From Zerene cesonia (lineage: Eukaryota; Arthropoda; Insecta; Lepidoptera; Pieridae): a DNA stretch of 64,000 nt. The position numbers and the translations under genes are program-made. The notes under the pieces were generated by a model. It was not told the DNA's origin. It worked only from the letters and a program-made list of their open reading frames with translations, and made no database searches. The stretch spans positions 7,651,624 through 7,715,623 of the forward strand of contig NC_052121.1 in the NCBI RefSeq assembly GCF_012273895.1. Direction: 5' to 3'. Below, piece after piece: positions 27,501 to 39,100 of the stretch (positions are counted from its first letter, which is position 1; each line of letters starts with the position of its first letter).

Positions 27501-28549
27501 ATTTTCATATAAAAACTATTAAAGCTTTGAAAGGTAATAAAAGATTGTTACCTTTCAAACCATTTTATGAATTATCTAACAAAATTCACTGTCAAGTTAA
27601 TGTTACTCCTTATAATTAATTTATCAAATAGGCAGTGGTGAGCCCAACTTCGACGCGTATGAAAGCAATCCATACCAGACGAAGACACAACGTAAAGAAG
27701 CGGAAGTTAAAGCATTGCTTGAAAAAATACCTGCAGAACTTATTACACTTAATCCATTTGAAGTTGTGGAAGTGGATGTGCCAACTCTGAAGGAAAAAAT
27801 TGAAGCTAAATCTAAATTACTGGTAAAAATATACTACATATGTCATATATTTAATATAGATTTTATTAATTATTTTTTATTATTTGAATTTGTTAGAGGC
27901 ATATTGACTAATTTTACATTTTCGATTAAATTAAAGATGTCCTAAAATTAATATTTACATCATTTTGTATTTTTTGCAGCATGTCAAAGACAAGCAGATT
28001 GATATAAAACCAAGACACAAAAATAAAGGTAAAACAGATATTGCAAGAAAGAAAATAATCAAGGAAGTAGCAAGAAAGGTAACATAACAAACATAGTTTT
28101 TGTGATGTCTGTATATACTATGTGGGATGTATGTACCAATGTGATCCAGTGCCTCCTAGTGGGCTATAGAACAGACAATATCTGTCTGTCGGACATCTGT
28201 TTCATTGATCAATTTTTTTATGGACATGTAGGTGATTATCTTTCTGTGTCCTGCCAGACCCAGATCTTTCTTTTGTGAGTCCGACAAAATTGAAGTCAGT
28301 ACCTCTTTGAAGTGACCACCTGGTCACTATGACTATTTGGGATATTACATGAATATTTATAATTTTAAGAACTTACTGGCTGTAGAATATAAATATTTCA
28401 GCTAAGTATAACTTTCTTCTTTGCAGGAACTTATTAATCAGGCAATTGAAGTAAAGAAGATGCTGAACGAACCACAACAACAAGAAGCGCCGAAACAATC
28501 ATTTGGTGTATTAGATAGATTTGTTTCAAAACCTAAATCAAAGAAATAA
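24572..28549 (+). CDS. WDR46: WDR46 (yeast Utp7 homologue), ribosome biogenesis
   Basis: Eleven exons: 24572-24601, 24688-24786, 24915-25147, 25647-25898, 25989-26139, 26256-26491, 26858-27022, 27239-27378, 27632-27822, 27980-28078 and 28427-28549. Phases match throughout, giving 572 aa, within the normal size range for WDR46. The basic N-terminal part (residues about 11-120) is Lys-rich. A WD40 propeller spans about 140-430, with clear repeats such as YMATSGVDRSLKIWDIRN. The C-terminal BING4CT region spans about 400-480 (GTSKGFTSIIVPGSGEPNFD, NPYQTKTQRKEAEV), followed by a basic tail. Utp7/WDR46 acts in the nucleolar small-subunit processome. The 10-codon first exon is the least certain part: it has a good GT donor and frame, and the alternative is a start at 24735. 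An AATAAA signal lies at 28585. The gene converges on E2F. Confidence 0.95.
28110..28330 (+). repeat. Probable dispersed repeat in WDR46 intron 10
   Basis: A block more GC-rich than its intron, with internal ATCTGTCTGTCGGACATC and GAAGTGACCACCTGGTCAC near-palindromes. It looks like a transposable-element fragment. There is no second copy in the window, so this rests on its composition and resemblance only. Confidence 0.35.
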
Positions 28550-28575
28550 AATCAGATAGTACAAGAAATATTTCT

Positions 28576-28640
28576 TTTATTCACAATAAACTTTCTTCAT
28601 AGTGTATACTTTTGATTCTTTCATATTTACATGATTTATT
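28576..28640. terminator. Overlapping poly(A) signals of convergent WDR46 and E2F
   Basis: AATAAA on the plus strand at 28585-28590 serves WDR46. TTTATT (AATAAA on the minus strand) at 28635-28640 and 28576-28581 can serve E2F. The stop codons are 187 bp apart, so the 3' UTRs are short and may overlap. Confidence 0.6.
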
Positions 28641-28736
28641 TACAATTGCCATATTATAAAGTCAACATGATCACAAAATAATATGTAAAAACATTCTTTA
28701 AAAGAAGATTGTCGCAAAATACTGTAAAATTGATAG

Positions 28737-31410
28737 TTAACAAGGTATGTCAAATAAATCACACAAACCCTCTGAGCCGCGCAAAGAAAATGAGAAATCT
28801 TGCTTCGTTATTGGTGGACTTAATCTAAAAAGATAATCTGTAACAAATAATATGCAAAAAGATGAATATCTAAATATTGAAGGAACATAAACAATATTTT
28901 CTTAGCTATAAAGTGAATAAATACATGAACTTGTAAAATACCATTGTTTACATAAAAAAAAACTATAAGTTGAGTTAAGTTAGCAAGATCTTGTTAGTAT
29001 TTTCTTATCAAACTTACTTGAATTATTTGTAATATTGCTTGACCCATCTGTATAACTTTCAACTTCTTCATCAGTACTATCTTCATCCATATCCTATGAT
29101 AAAAATCTCAGTCAACGACATCATCAACAAATATCTTATGTAAATATGTTCAGAAGCATTAATGCAATGAGTGTTTTTTTTTTTGTAAGTTAAACAAAAA
29201 TTTGAGTACAAATAAACTCACTAAATAGCTTTCTAACATTGACATAACATTATAAATAAATAATAAAAATCAACATATGAATACCTATTTCAATAATTTA
29301 CAAAGTCGTTACCTTTTCCTTCTCAGCATCACATAAGAGAATGACTCCCACTGGATCATGAGACTTTAAATGAAGCAGGCAGTGTTTTTCATTCTGAAAA
29401 TTTATTTAATTTTCAGCTTACGGTATAGATTGTTCATCTTAACTATCACCATCTGATTCCCTGAATGTTTGTATTGATACTAATATTATAATGATTTGTT
29501 TTTTACTTTTTATCTCAAAAACTACTCAACTAAGTACAGACTTTTAGAAAGTTCAACTTTTTTAAATAACAAAATAACTTTGGACACAGCTTGTTTATAA
29601 TATATGATATAGTAGTATCTAAATCTGCCTTCTATTGAATATCTGCATCTTCTCTGAAATCTTTCACCATATATTTATAATGATATGAATAATATCATGT
29701 AGATAGATATTTAAATTAACTTGAATTTTTAATGGATATAAATATTCTTTCCTTTTTATGTTTTTATCTACATTAACAGTAGAAGGCTTTTATTATCATT
29801 ATTATTTTTTTTGTTTTATTAGCAATATTTAATTTTGTTTTTCAACTGGATCAATCCCCAATTTGCCATAATATGGGTACAAGTAGGTAATACCACACCC
29901 TTACTCTACACTTGTCCTACTCTACCCTTATTACAACATTCTTATTATTATTACTTTTTTTAATTAATCCATACCTCAAATGGAACACAACCAAAAGCCA
30001 GTTCAGTGCCAAGCTGACATTCTAACACCAATACTTGTTCATGTTGAAAACACTTCTTTATATCACTCTCAGTTACATATGTAAGTGCTTTATTGTCTTT
30101 ATCGTCAAGTACATTTTTAATGCTTTGCTCGATATAATGCATTTGCCTGAAATAATAGAAAATATAGCTTAATTAGCTATAGTCTATGTTTATTTAAACA
30201 CCACTAAATTTATGAATTACTACTTTAAAACCAAAAAAATATTTTTGTATTCAATAGTCCATATAATGAGGAATTGTGTATTTTTTTAAATATTTTTTAG
30301 TCCTAATCTATACTGATAGCTATAAAGAGATAAAGTTTGTGAATTACGTATGTTGTAGGGGATAATCTCCTGATCTACTAAAGCAATTTTACAAATAGAA
30401 AACCACATTATCTGTGAGAGCCATAGGCTAATTTTAGATTTTCTTCTGGTTCAATCCAAACAGAGGTCAGGAGGACCAACTATTAGATTTATCTATGTAC
30501 AAATAAAGCATCCAAATACCACCAAATAACAACAATACCACACACATATGTTTTATGAAGAAATATGTCAAGATAGTATTTTCCGATATTTGAGTTTATG
30601 CGAGTATTATACATTTAGAAATCAGAGAATTTTTAATTGATTGTGAGCGAGCATGTTCATGGGGAGGTGGAGACCTTGGGGAGCCGTGACCAAACTCGCT
30701 GTAGTGTTGGAAACGTCGGGTTAATAATATAAGGAATAAATCGAGTTTAAAATCCGTTAAAAACTCTTTAATTTCTAAATATGTAAAGGAAAAATTTACA
30801 CATAATTAACATTAATGACCTCACTGATCAATATTAATTGATAATAGCATTTATTAAAATCAATTAACACAAAATAATGATAATATTATTAACATTACTA
30901 TGAGGACAACTAAACATACTTATCTAATAACCCCTCATGCTCTTCTAAGCGATTAACTTGATTTCTCAACATGTTTACTTTTGCACCAATTTCACTTGAA
31001 GTGCCATCAGGGCATGCTCCTCTGAAATATGAAATATTACATATCAATGGTTTTATACAAGCTTTAAAAATTAACAAACTTTACTATTTTTCTTTACTTA
31101 CTTCCACTGTATACTATTTTTACTTCGCTTTTCTATGAGACCAATACCTTCCAAAACGTTAGTAATATCATAAATTCTTCGTTTCTGACGAACAGCTAAT
31201 AATTCAGTAGCCTGCAATGATAATTTCACTAACGGCATAAAAATATTTTCAAATCGTCGTTTTTTGGTGCCATTTGACAAGGCGTTTACTTACAACTTTC
31301 AGGTCCAAAACACCGTCCTTCGCTTTTTGCAATAGTGATACAAATCTTGTAGTCAATAAACCTAAAGATTTCTCATATCTTTTGTAACTGTATCCACCTA
31401 TTTCCGTCAT
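28737..31410 (-). CDS. E2F: E2F transcription factor, short E2F4/5-like type
   Basis: Seven exons in gene order: 31294-31410, 31102-31211, 30920-31021, 29975-30146, 29313-29393, 29018-29093 and 28737-28837, giving 252 aa. The DNA-binding winged helix spans residues 9-76 (RYEKSLGLLTTRFV, then RRIYDITNVLEGIGLIEKRS). A leucine-zipper dimerisation segment for DP follows at about 85-125. The marked box includes ALTYVTESDIKKCF. An acidic linker (DMDEDSTDEEVESYTDG) precedes a C-terminal pRB-family binding motif, GSEGLCDLFDIP. There is no long N-terminus, as in the repressive E2F4/5 class (Drosophila E2f2). At 252 aa it is shorter than most E2F4/5 proteins, mainly in the linker before the pRB motif. 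E2F-DP dimers control G1/S genes; that is family knowledge. Confidence 0.95.
30640..30790 (+). mobile_element. MITE-like element, partial copy
   Basis: Shares AAACGTCGGGTTAATA, the GGAATAAATCGAGTTTAAAATCCG block and a CTTTAATTTCTAAATAT end with the fuller copy at 55604-55790. One terminal half is present. It lies in the E2F intron between 30146 and 30920. Confidence 0.75.
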
Positions 31411-31500
31411 ATTTGTAGGGTTTATTAAATAAAATTCATATAATATTTATTTTTTTGTCAGACGAAGCACAATTTTGCGTTGCGGCGGGACCTTAGAATT
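31411..31500 (-). promoter_or_regulatory. E2F upstream region with E2F-like site
   Basis: On the plus strand, TTGCGGCGGGA at 31480-31490 resembles an E2F/DP site (GGCGGGA core). It lies about 75 bp upstream of the ATG at 31410. This would fit autoregulation, as known for some E2F genes. It is a single motif in a short GC-richer stretch, so the support is weak. Confidence 0.35.
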
Positions 31501-32517
31501 ATGTTTGTAATGTTGGTAGAACCGTTACCTTTATTTTTAACACATCTGTTGTCAGTGGATAGGCCACAGACAGAGTAAAAAATAAAATAAATATATTAAG
31601 AAAAAACAATGCAGATATTGCCCTCTTTTTAATCACATATTAATAATATTTTTTAATTTCTCATAAATCACAAACAAGCCAATGTAAATGTATTCATATC
31701 AAAATATTATAACGATTAATTAGGCAAAAGAAGTAATTTTTAACGTATAATATAAAAAATATTAATCATAACAATAGTTAGGTAAATAACTACTCATTGT
31801 ATCCAAAGAAGAACAATTCAACGTTAAAAAAAATACTTAGTGCGAATGTTTCATGGGCGGTGGTAACGCTTGCCATCAGGCGATCCACAGAACAAATAGA
31901 ATACAATAACATCAATGGGAACGGAGCTTGAAAGGTGCGAACTCTCTAATAAAAAAAGAATCGTCAAAATCGGTACACCGTCGAAAGCAATATAAAAAAT
32001 ACAAATAAATAAAGTGGAACTTAGATCAATCAGGTGTTTTTTGAAGTCGGTTATGAATTTGCTTAATGATATTTATTGTTTTCCGTAATGTTTTATTTTT
32101 TAAAATTTGCTTATTCATATTAATAAATTTAAGTGTTTCAGTAGTTAAGTCAAAAGTATATGATAGTTTAGATAGATAGTTGTGAACACTATTGTATTTT
32201 AATCTATATTCGGTGTTGATTTTGTGGACTGTGGTATCAACTGTTAATCAAGTTTCGTATCGGAGAGTTGAGATTTGATAATCCGAGGACCGAGAGTACA
32301 AAATTTGAAAACAAGAATAATTTAGTATTTACCATGAACAAAAAACGAAAACCGTTTATTCCATAACATAAAGGGATAGAGTAATGATATTTGATCACCG
32401 AAAGCAAGTGATATAATTTTTGTATTAAACTTCTAGCAATAATATGAATGAAAATATACATCTTATCAAATTCCAAAAAAGGAATATTCCAAATAATAGT
32501 AATCAATTTATAAACCG
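31501..32517. other. Intergenic region, E2F to transposase-like gene
   Basis: AT-rich with no coding signal. A fragment of the CATCAGGCGA repeat lies at about 31848-31960. I searched by eye for terminal inverted repeats matching the region beyond 35439 and saw none. Confidence 0.5.
31848..31960 (+). repeat. Dispersed repeat fragment (CATCAGGCGA family)
   Basis: Contains CATGGGCGGTGGTAACG and GCCATCAGGCGATCC, matching 56325-56400 in reverse and 11507-11600 in part. The copy is truncated. Confidence 0.6.
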
Positions 32518-33667
32518 ATGGAAAAGAGAACACTCGCAGTATTCCTATCAGAATCGTGTAAAGACAACAATTATAGTAGCGAATCTAGTGATTGGAGTGA
32601 TACACAACGCATTTCTGATTTAAGCGACGATGATGATACTAATGAGGATACATTATTTTTTCCCTTGATGCAATATCTATTAAAATCTAAGAAAAAAAGA
32701 GTTGATGATTACTTACATTGTATCGAGTCTTGGACTGATGTAGAATTTAAGAATCGCCTTCGATTATCGCGGCAAACAGCATATAGACTTATCGGTAATA
32801 CATTTAAATATTGTTTGTTATTTACCTTTTATATTTTGTTATCGATTAATAATATTAATATTTACAGATGATTTAGAAAAATCAGGATTTATAGCTACTC
32901 ACAAATTTGGATTAAAGCCATTAGAACCAAAGCTATGTTTCTTTATATTTTTAACATTTATTGCAAGTATTGAATCATTAACCCCTATTGCAACTAGGTT
33001 TGATATATCTATATCATCAACTTTTCGAGTTATCAGGAGAGTGGTTGCTTGGTTGTTAACCAAATTAAATGAAACCATTAAATGGCCTACAGAGATAGAT
33101 CATATTAAAGACATTAGTAATACATTTTATGATAAGACTGGAATCTCAAATGTGATAGGAGTTATTGATTGTCTGCATGTCAAAATTGAAAAGCCTAAGA
33201 ACGCAAGAGAATACTGCAATGGAAAAGGGTATTTTTCCATAGTGCTACAAGCAACAGTGGATGCTAATTTAAGATTCACAAATATTTACTGTGGAGAACC
33301 TGGTTCGTCAAATTGTTTTAGAGTATTGAAGAAATCACCATTATACAACACAGCACAAAAAGATAAAAATTTGCTATTCCCATACAATGTATATCTTATT
33401 GGACACTCTGGATATCCCTCCTTATCTTGGCTAGTCCCACCATACAGGGAAAATAAACGATTAACATTGACGCAGAGAGAGTTTAACTCTTTACATGTAT
33501 CGGCAAGGAAGATAAGTGAAAAGGCATTTACTTTGTTAAAATCTAGATTTAAAAGGATTAAGATTTTTGGTGTTTACAGAAATATTACTTTCATAACTGA
33601 TACAATTGTAGCAGCATGTATTCTACACAATTATTGTGTCAATGAAAATGAGGAGTTAGAAGATTGA
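32518..33667 (+). CDS. PIF/Harbinger transposase-derived protein (HARBI1-like)
   Basis: Two exons, 32518-32794 and 32868-33667, joined by a 73-bp GT-AG intron, give an intact 358-aa protein, close to the size of HARBI1. The acidic Ser/Asp-rich N-terminus is followed by a helical region (RLRLSRQTAYRLIG, then PLEPKLCFFIFLTFIA). The DDE_Tnp_4 nuclease fold has the first Asp at D193 (GVIDCLHV) and the final Glu at E310 (ISEKAFTLLKSRFKR). The second catalytic position, normally GDxGYP, is GHSGYP, with His272 in place of Asp. The motif normally GSxHD reads GSSNC at about 238-242. The His-Glu spacing (37 residues between) fits the family. The nuclease is therefore probably inactive while the frame is intact, as expected of a domesticated protein. 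It faces a Myb/SANT-like gene tail to tail. Confidence 0.9.
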
Positions 33668-34320
33668 TTTAAAAGTAAATCCAGTGAAATTGGTTTGTAT
33701 ACTACATACCACAAAGACAACACAACATTAAAATGACAGCTATAAAAGTGAATAGAACTAGTAATATGGAATAATTCATTCAAAGAATTGAATAAGTAAA
33801 TAAGCTATCATTGTTTTTTTTACTTTATATGTGCTCTTTAACATATTAGTATTGAAATATATGCATTTAGATTTTTAATATGTAGGTAAGTACATAACAA
33901 CAACATATAAGATGTTTTATTAAACTAGCCGAGAATTGTTATTGTAGTTTTTTTTTTTACTTAAGACTACATCAATACTAGATTTTTTGAAACTAAGAAA
34001 ATAAGAAAATACAAGCTTTATTATTGCATTTTTATTCTTTGTGTGTTATATTTGAAACCTTTCTTTTGATTTTGATTTTGTATGTTATGTTACAATTCCA
34101 AAGAAAAGAATTTATACCAATTCATCTTTTCCTTATCTTAAAATTTTCGATGTCATATGTATTTTCCACCATTGAAGATTTGTCTCATTATCTTTGTCTG
34201 AATAAAACCAAACTTATTGGTTAACTGGTTTAAGTTTCATCGCAATAGATCTTCAATCATTCTACTCATGCATTTTCTGCAATTATTTTAACAAGTATTT
34301 CATTAGAACTTAGCTCTGTA
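33668..34320. other. Intergenic spacer between convergent transposase-like and Myb/SANT genes
   Basis: 653 bp, strongly AT-rich, holding only the two 3' flanks. No terminal repeat or further coding segment is visible. Confidence 0.6.
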
Positions 34321-35438
34321 TCATTCACCTAATAACTTCCGCAACAAAAAGCACTTCTCCCTTTCAATTTTTAGCATTTCTTCTTGATGTTTTTCCTTCA
34401 ATTGTAACTTCTTCAAAGCTACAGTCTGTTTAATATCTAATTCTTTCTTTCTCAGAGCGATCTCTTCTTCCCTCAATCGTAAAGCTCTTTCATATCTCTC
34501 GTCTCTTATGTGCTTTTGCTCTTCTTGCCTTCTTAAATATAGTAGCCATTGCTTGTCGAGTTCAATTTTAGCTCTACGCTCCACCTTTAATTTTCTTAAT
34601 GATGTACTATTTTTATAAGGGAGTTTTCTACACAAGTTATCCTTATTTATTTGATCTTGTATACCAGATGATATTCTATAAGTGTCATTATCTTCATTGT
34701 ATTTACCAAGTATTTGATGCATTTCATTGTAATATTTAAATCCGGAAACCTGTCCATTATCAAGGCAATCCTTGTATTTCTTTGTTAGAGCATTTATTTT
34801 CCATCTTACTTGGTCTGGTGTTACCTAAAATTTACAGAAAGCCTTCAAAAATTCATAAATTTGTTGATAGATATGCAGAATTTTTTATTCCAAAGAACAA
34901 TGAATTAGGTATACCTCTATGTTAAATGATTTCAATTCTTCTGCCATTGTTGACCACATTTTTGATTTTTTCTTAGGGTTATCTAAAGTACTTAATTTAG
35001 TTTCATATAAATTTAAAAGCATTAATGTAGCATTTTTTGTCCAAATAACATCTGTAACATTGGTAGGTATATGAAGAACATATTATGATTAACTAGCTAA
35101 TATTATAACTTTGTTCATACATTTAAATAAATAATTATATTGGAAAATTATGAGTGATTACATTTCGCTTACTTTGTTTGTTTGTTTCGTGTGAATCAGT
35201 TCCTTCTTGACTAATAGTATGCGCATGACTATAATTTGCAATATTCACACTTTGTTTAAAAGGAGATTCTAATGTGCCATCGCCTTAAAAATTAAGAAGA
35301 AATATTTATTAAAGTGTTGGTAAAACTCATTGTTACATAATTTCATTATGAAAGTAGAAATAGTTGTAATGTATCTAACTTACACTGATTATCCAGTATA
35401 GCTAATACCGCAACGTTATTATCTATGTTTTCATCCAT
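34321..35438 (-). CDS. Myb/SANT-like (trihelix) DNA-binding protein, Harbinger-partner type
   Basis: Four exons in gene order: 35384-35438, 35173-35283, 34915-35051 and 34321-34824, giving 268 aa with all phases consistent. Residues about 59-125 form a Myb/SANT-like helix-turn-helix: WTKNATLMLLNLYE, a middle MWSTMAEELKSF, then TPDQVRWKINALTKKYKDC. Residues about 175-265 are a highly charged coiled coil (YLRRQEEQKHIRDERYERA and following). PIF/Harbinger elements encode such a protein beside the transposase, where it binds DNA and brings the transposase into the nucleus (HARBI1 with NAIF1 in vertebrates). Position next to 32518-33667 makes that pairing plausible here. It could instead be an unrelated insect Myb/SANT protein. 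Confidence 0.85.
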
Positions 35439-36100
35439 CTCTGTAACAATTTTGTTATAATCTATTTATGTTATTATTAACAAAATTTGTGTTATATATC
35501 TTAGATGTTGTATCTTGTAAACATGAATTTGCATTGATCGATTAGTAAACAATACAAACCATCTGACATCTGTCATATTAGATGCAGATGACAGTCACGT
35601 TCACAGATTAAGCACTAGTTACTGCGATTCATGATACAATAATTTTAATAGTGGTACTTAGTACTATAACTCTATGATGTGAAAATTATATTATTCTATC
35701 GTAAGTTTCCGTGATTTTGTTCTCAACATATGAAAAAAAAATAGGCCTATTAAAACTTAGATGAAGTTTAACTTTATACCATGATTTCAAATATAATTTT
35801 TTGTCATCTTGTAAATAAGTTAATATAATTTGTAATCGCGTTGACAAAAACGATAATTTATTTCAGCATTCTTTTGTATAGGAAGCAGGTAGCCCCGTGA
35901 TAGATTGGGAAAATAGCATATCAATGCTCTATGACCGCAAATCAAGTAACTCGTACTTAATCTGTGCCGTAAATTAAAAAATTTAAGCAGAATTGTCAGT
36001 TTTTCGTTGACGACTGACGTGACATTAGTATAATACGTGCATAAATAAATGATAAATAGTTGTAGTTTTTTCCTTGGTGTTAACCAAGTTATCGTTAAAA
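35439..36100. promoter_or_regulatory. Probable bidirectional promoter, Myb/SANT gene and ABCF3
   Basis: 662 bp separate the divergent start codons at 35438 (minus) and 36101 (plus). No TATA box or other core element can be called with confidence. Function is inferred from the head-to-head arrangement only. Confidence 0.5.
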
Positions 36101-39100
36101 ATGGCAAATTGTGGTGAATTTATTAAAAGTCACTTTCCTTTAATTGATGAGGAGTTAAAAAAATATGTTGAAGGTAAAGTTTCTTAGAGGTTAGAATAAT
36201 ATTACCTTTGGGCTTTGTGCTGTTCTGTATAAAGTATCATATAAAATTAATTGATACAATTCCAGATGTTCTGGATAGCAGTGCCGGTGAATTTGAAGAT
36301 AAAGAAGAGGTTTTTGAAGCCGTAGGCGAAGTTCTGCAAGGAGTGTCGGAGAAATCGGAAGATGATATAAGGTATATATCATTATTTTCAATTATGTTAG
36401 TGTTGTTTTGTATTAATAAAACGAAAGCCTGAATTATTTTTTTTGTTAATCCTGAATACACACAAATCTAAATGAATATGATATTTACGGGAAGTTTTAA
36501 AATCGTGTAATAGTATAAGTTACGTATTTAGTACAATAGATCATGTTTAATTAACTAATCTTATAATTTTATATAAAAATAATCCTACATTCACTCTCTA
36601 CAATTAAAAAATTTTTGATCTTGTAATATTTTCTAGGGATATATGTGAAAAATTATTGCACATGCTTCAGCCAGAAAAAAATAATGTACAAAATGGCCCA
36701 AGAAAAGTATTAGATGCTCCAATACACTTGGCTTCAATGACGGCACCACCACATGAGAGCAATGATGTTAAAAGCATATGGCTTCAAACAAGGGATGATA
36801 ATTTTGTAAGGAAATATTTGCCCTTAATATTTCTTATTCTAAATTATATTATATTAAAAAAATCATTCAACAGCTCATCAGCTGTTCAATGATATTTTAA
36901 ATTGCAAATTTATGGGTAAGGTTTTCTTAAAAGGATAATAATCTTAAACTGGTTTATGTTATTTAAACCATTGCATCATAAAATTACCATGATTAAAATT
37001 TTTCCTGTAATATTTAAAAATTCAATACACAACTTAAAAAAATTAATATAATAATTAATAATCTACAATCAGAGATTTTTTCCAAAATAATGAATGGAAG
37101 AATGAAAAATAAAATTATTATATATTTATATAAAAGTAAAACAGTACTCATACAAAATTAATCATATACCTGTATTAACATTCCAGAAAGTGGATGCAAA
37201 AAAATTGGAAAAGGCGGAAGCAAAATTGCAACAAAAACAACAGAAACAAAAAGATGCAAAAGTCCCAGTGGCCGCCCCTGTTCTACAAACTGCTACAGCA
37301 TCACAGGTTACCTCCAAAAAGGATAACAAGTTAGAAGCAAAAGGCACCAATCGGACTCAGGATATCAGGATAGAAAACTTTGATATAGCTTATGGTGACA
37401 GGTATTAAATATTTTCTTCATAGTAAGGCATTCTCATATCTATTAAAATATATTGTATGACTATCTCTCTAATATGTAATACCATTACTAATTCAATCCA
37501 ATATTCCTTTGCTGATATAAAATAAAAAATAAAAAATCAACAGTTTATTATAAGTATGTTAAATAGAGATACTATTATATATAACTCTAAAGGAAAAAAA
37601 ATGTTTTATGTAAATATATTTGTATTTTATATGATTTCAATTTCAATTATATCAGGTCAAGGAATACATAACCTTCAATACATTGTAAAGTAAATTTTTA
37701 ATTGAGGAAGTAAAATAAATAATACTTTGTGCATTTCTCAAAATTCCGTGTTTGTTTGTGCATAAGATGTTCTAGAGGAACCTAATGTAATACTTGGTTG
37801 TTTTGACTTACTTGACTTAATGTCCTGTGGCCCCTATGTGGGGCAGAGGGCGTCCACAGTGCGCCGCCATCGTCTTCGATCTTGGGCTACGATCTTAAGT
37901 TCCGGCCATGTCAACCCAATTGCTTTAGCTTCCGCCGCCACCGAACGTCGCCAGGATTGTCTAGGATTGTCTTGGTTGTTTTGGTTTAGTAAAAAGATGA
38001 TATTTAATTTTCTGACATAAATACATCATTTAGCTAACCTAATACATTTTGATACTAATGAGAGCACATAATGCCCGAGAATTTACAAGATACCTAATGT
38101 AATAAGTTATCTGCTGTTACTTGAGATAGGTAATATGATTATTTGCACATGTGGCCTTATATTATTGTTTGTAATCCCTAGGCATCTCAAATGCCTGTAT
38201 AAGGCTTTGTTTGTAATGGAAATCTAAATTTGAATTTTATTAAATAATTGCATAATTTAATTTAATTATATCACTGCAAGTACCTTGTGATGCTTTGGGA
38301 AAATTTATTCTGCATTTATTTTCCTGATTAATTCTCTAAACAGGTTCCTCATAGGCAATAAGCCTGATGTGTTAAGCCAGAATCAGACTTATAAGTTCCC
38401 ATCTAAATAACTAAATATTGTTTATAGGCCCTGATAAGAAATACAGAACATTTTAAATTACCGAGTATCATAAATTTATATGTTATTTTTTAGAGTACTA
38501 TTACAAGGAGCAGACTTGGTGCTAGCGTTTGGCCGACGCTACGGTCTCGTCGGTAGGAACGGACTTGGCAAAACCACTCTCCTCAGAATGATATCAGCGA
38601 AACAATTGAAGATACCATCCCATATATCGGTTTTACATGTGGAGCAAGAGGTTGTAGGTGACGATACCATCGCCTTACAGAGTGTATTAGAATGTGATAC
38701 TGTTAGAGAAAATTTATTGAGGCGGGAAAAGGAAATAACGACGGCTATTAATAATGGGTTAGTTGTTTAATATAAGTATATATTTAAAATAACAAAAACA
38801 ATATATTGGATTTTGAAGGGGGTGACTGCTGGCAAATATTATACCATAATACTTTTGTGATTCTTTAAATATTTTACTCATATGTTGTTGGCTTGTTTAT
38901 CAGCAGTGGGATTCAATGCGAAGTTTTAATCAATTGTTTGTTACGTTTCAGTGCAACAGACCCAAGTCTATCAGCAGAACTAACAGAGGTATATGCACAA
39001 TTAGAAAATATAGAGGCGGATAAGGCGCCAGCGCGGGCTTCCATTATATTAAGCGGTTTGGGATTCACGCCAGACATGCAGGCAAGAGCTACCAGAACAT

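Noticed and set aside
32518..35438. Active, complete Harbinger transposon
   Set aside because: The second catalytic residue is His and no terminal inverted repeats or target duplications were seen around the two genes.
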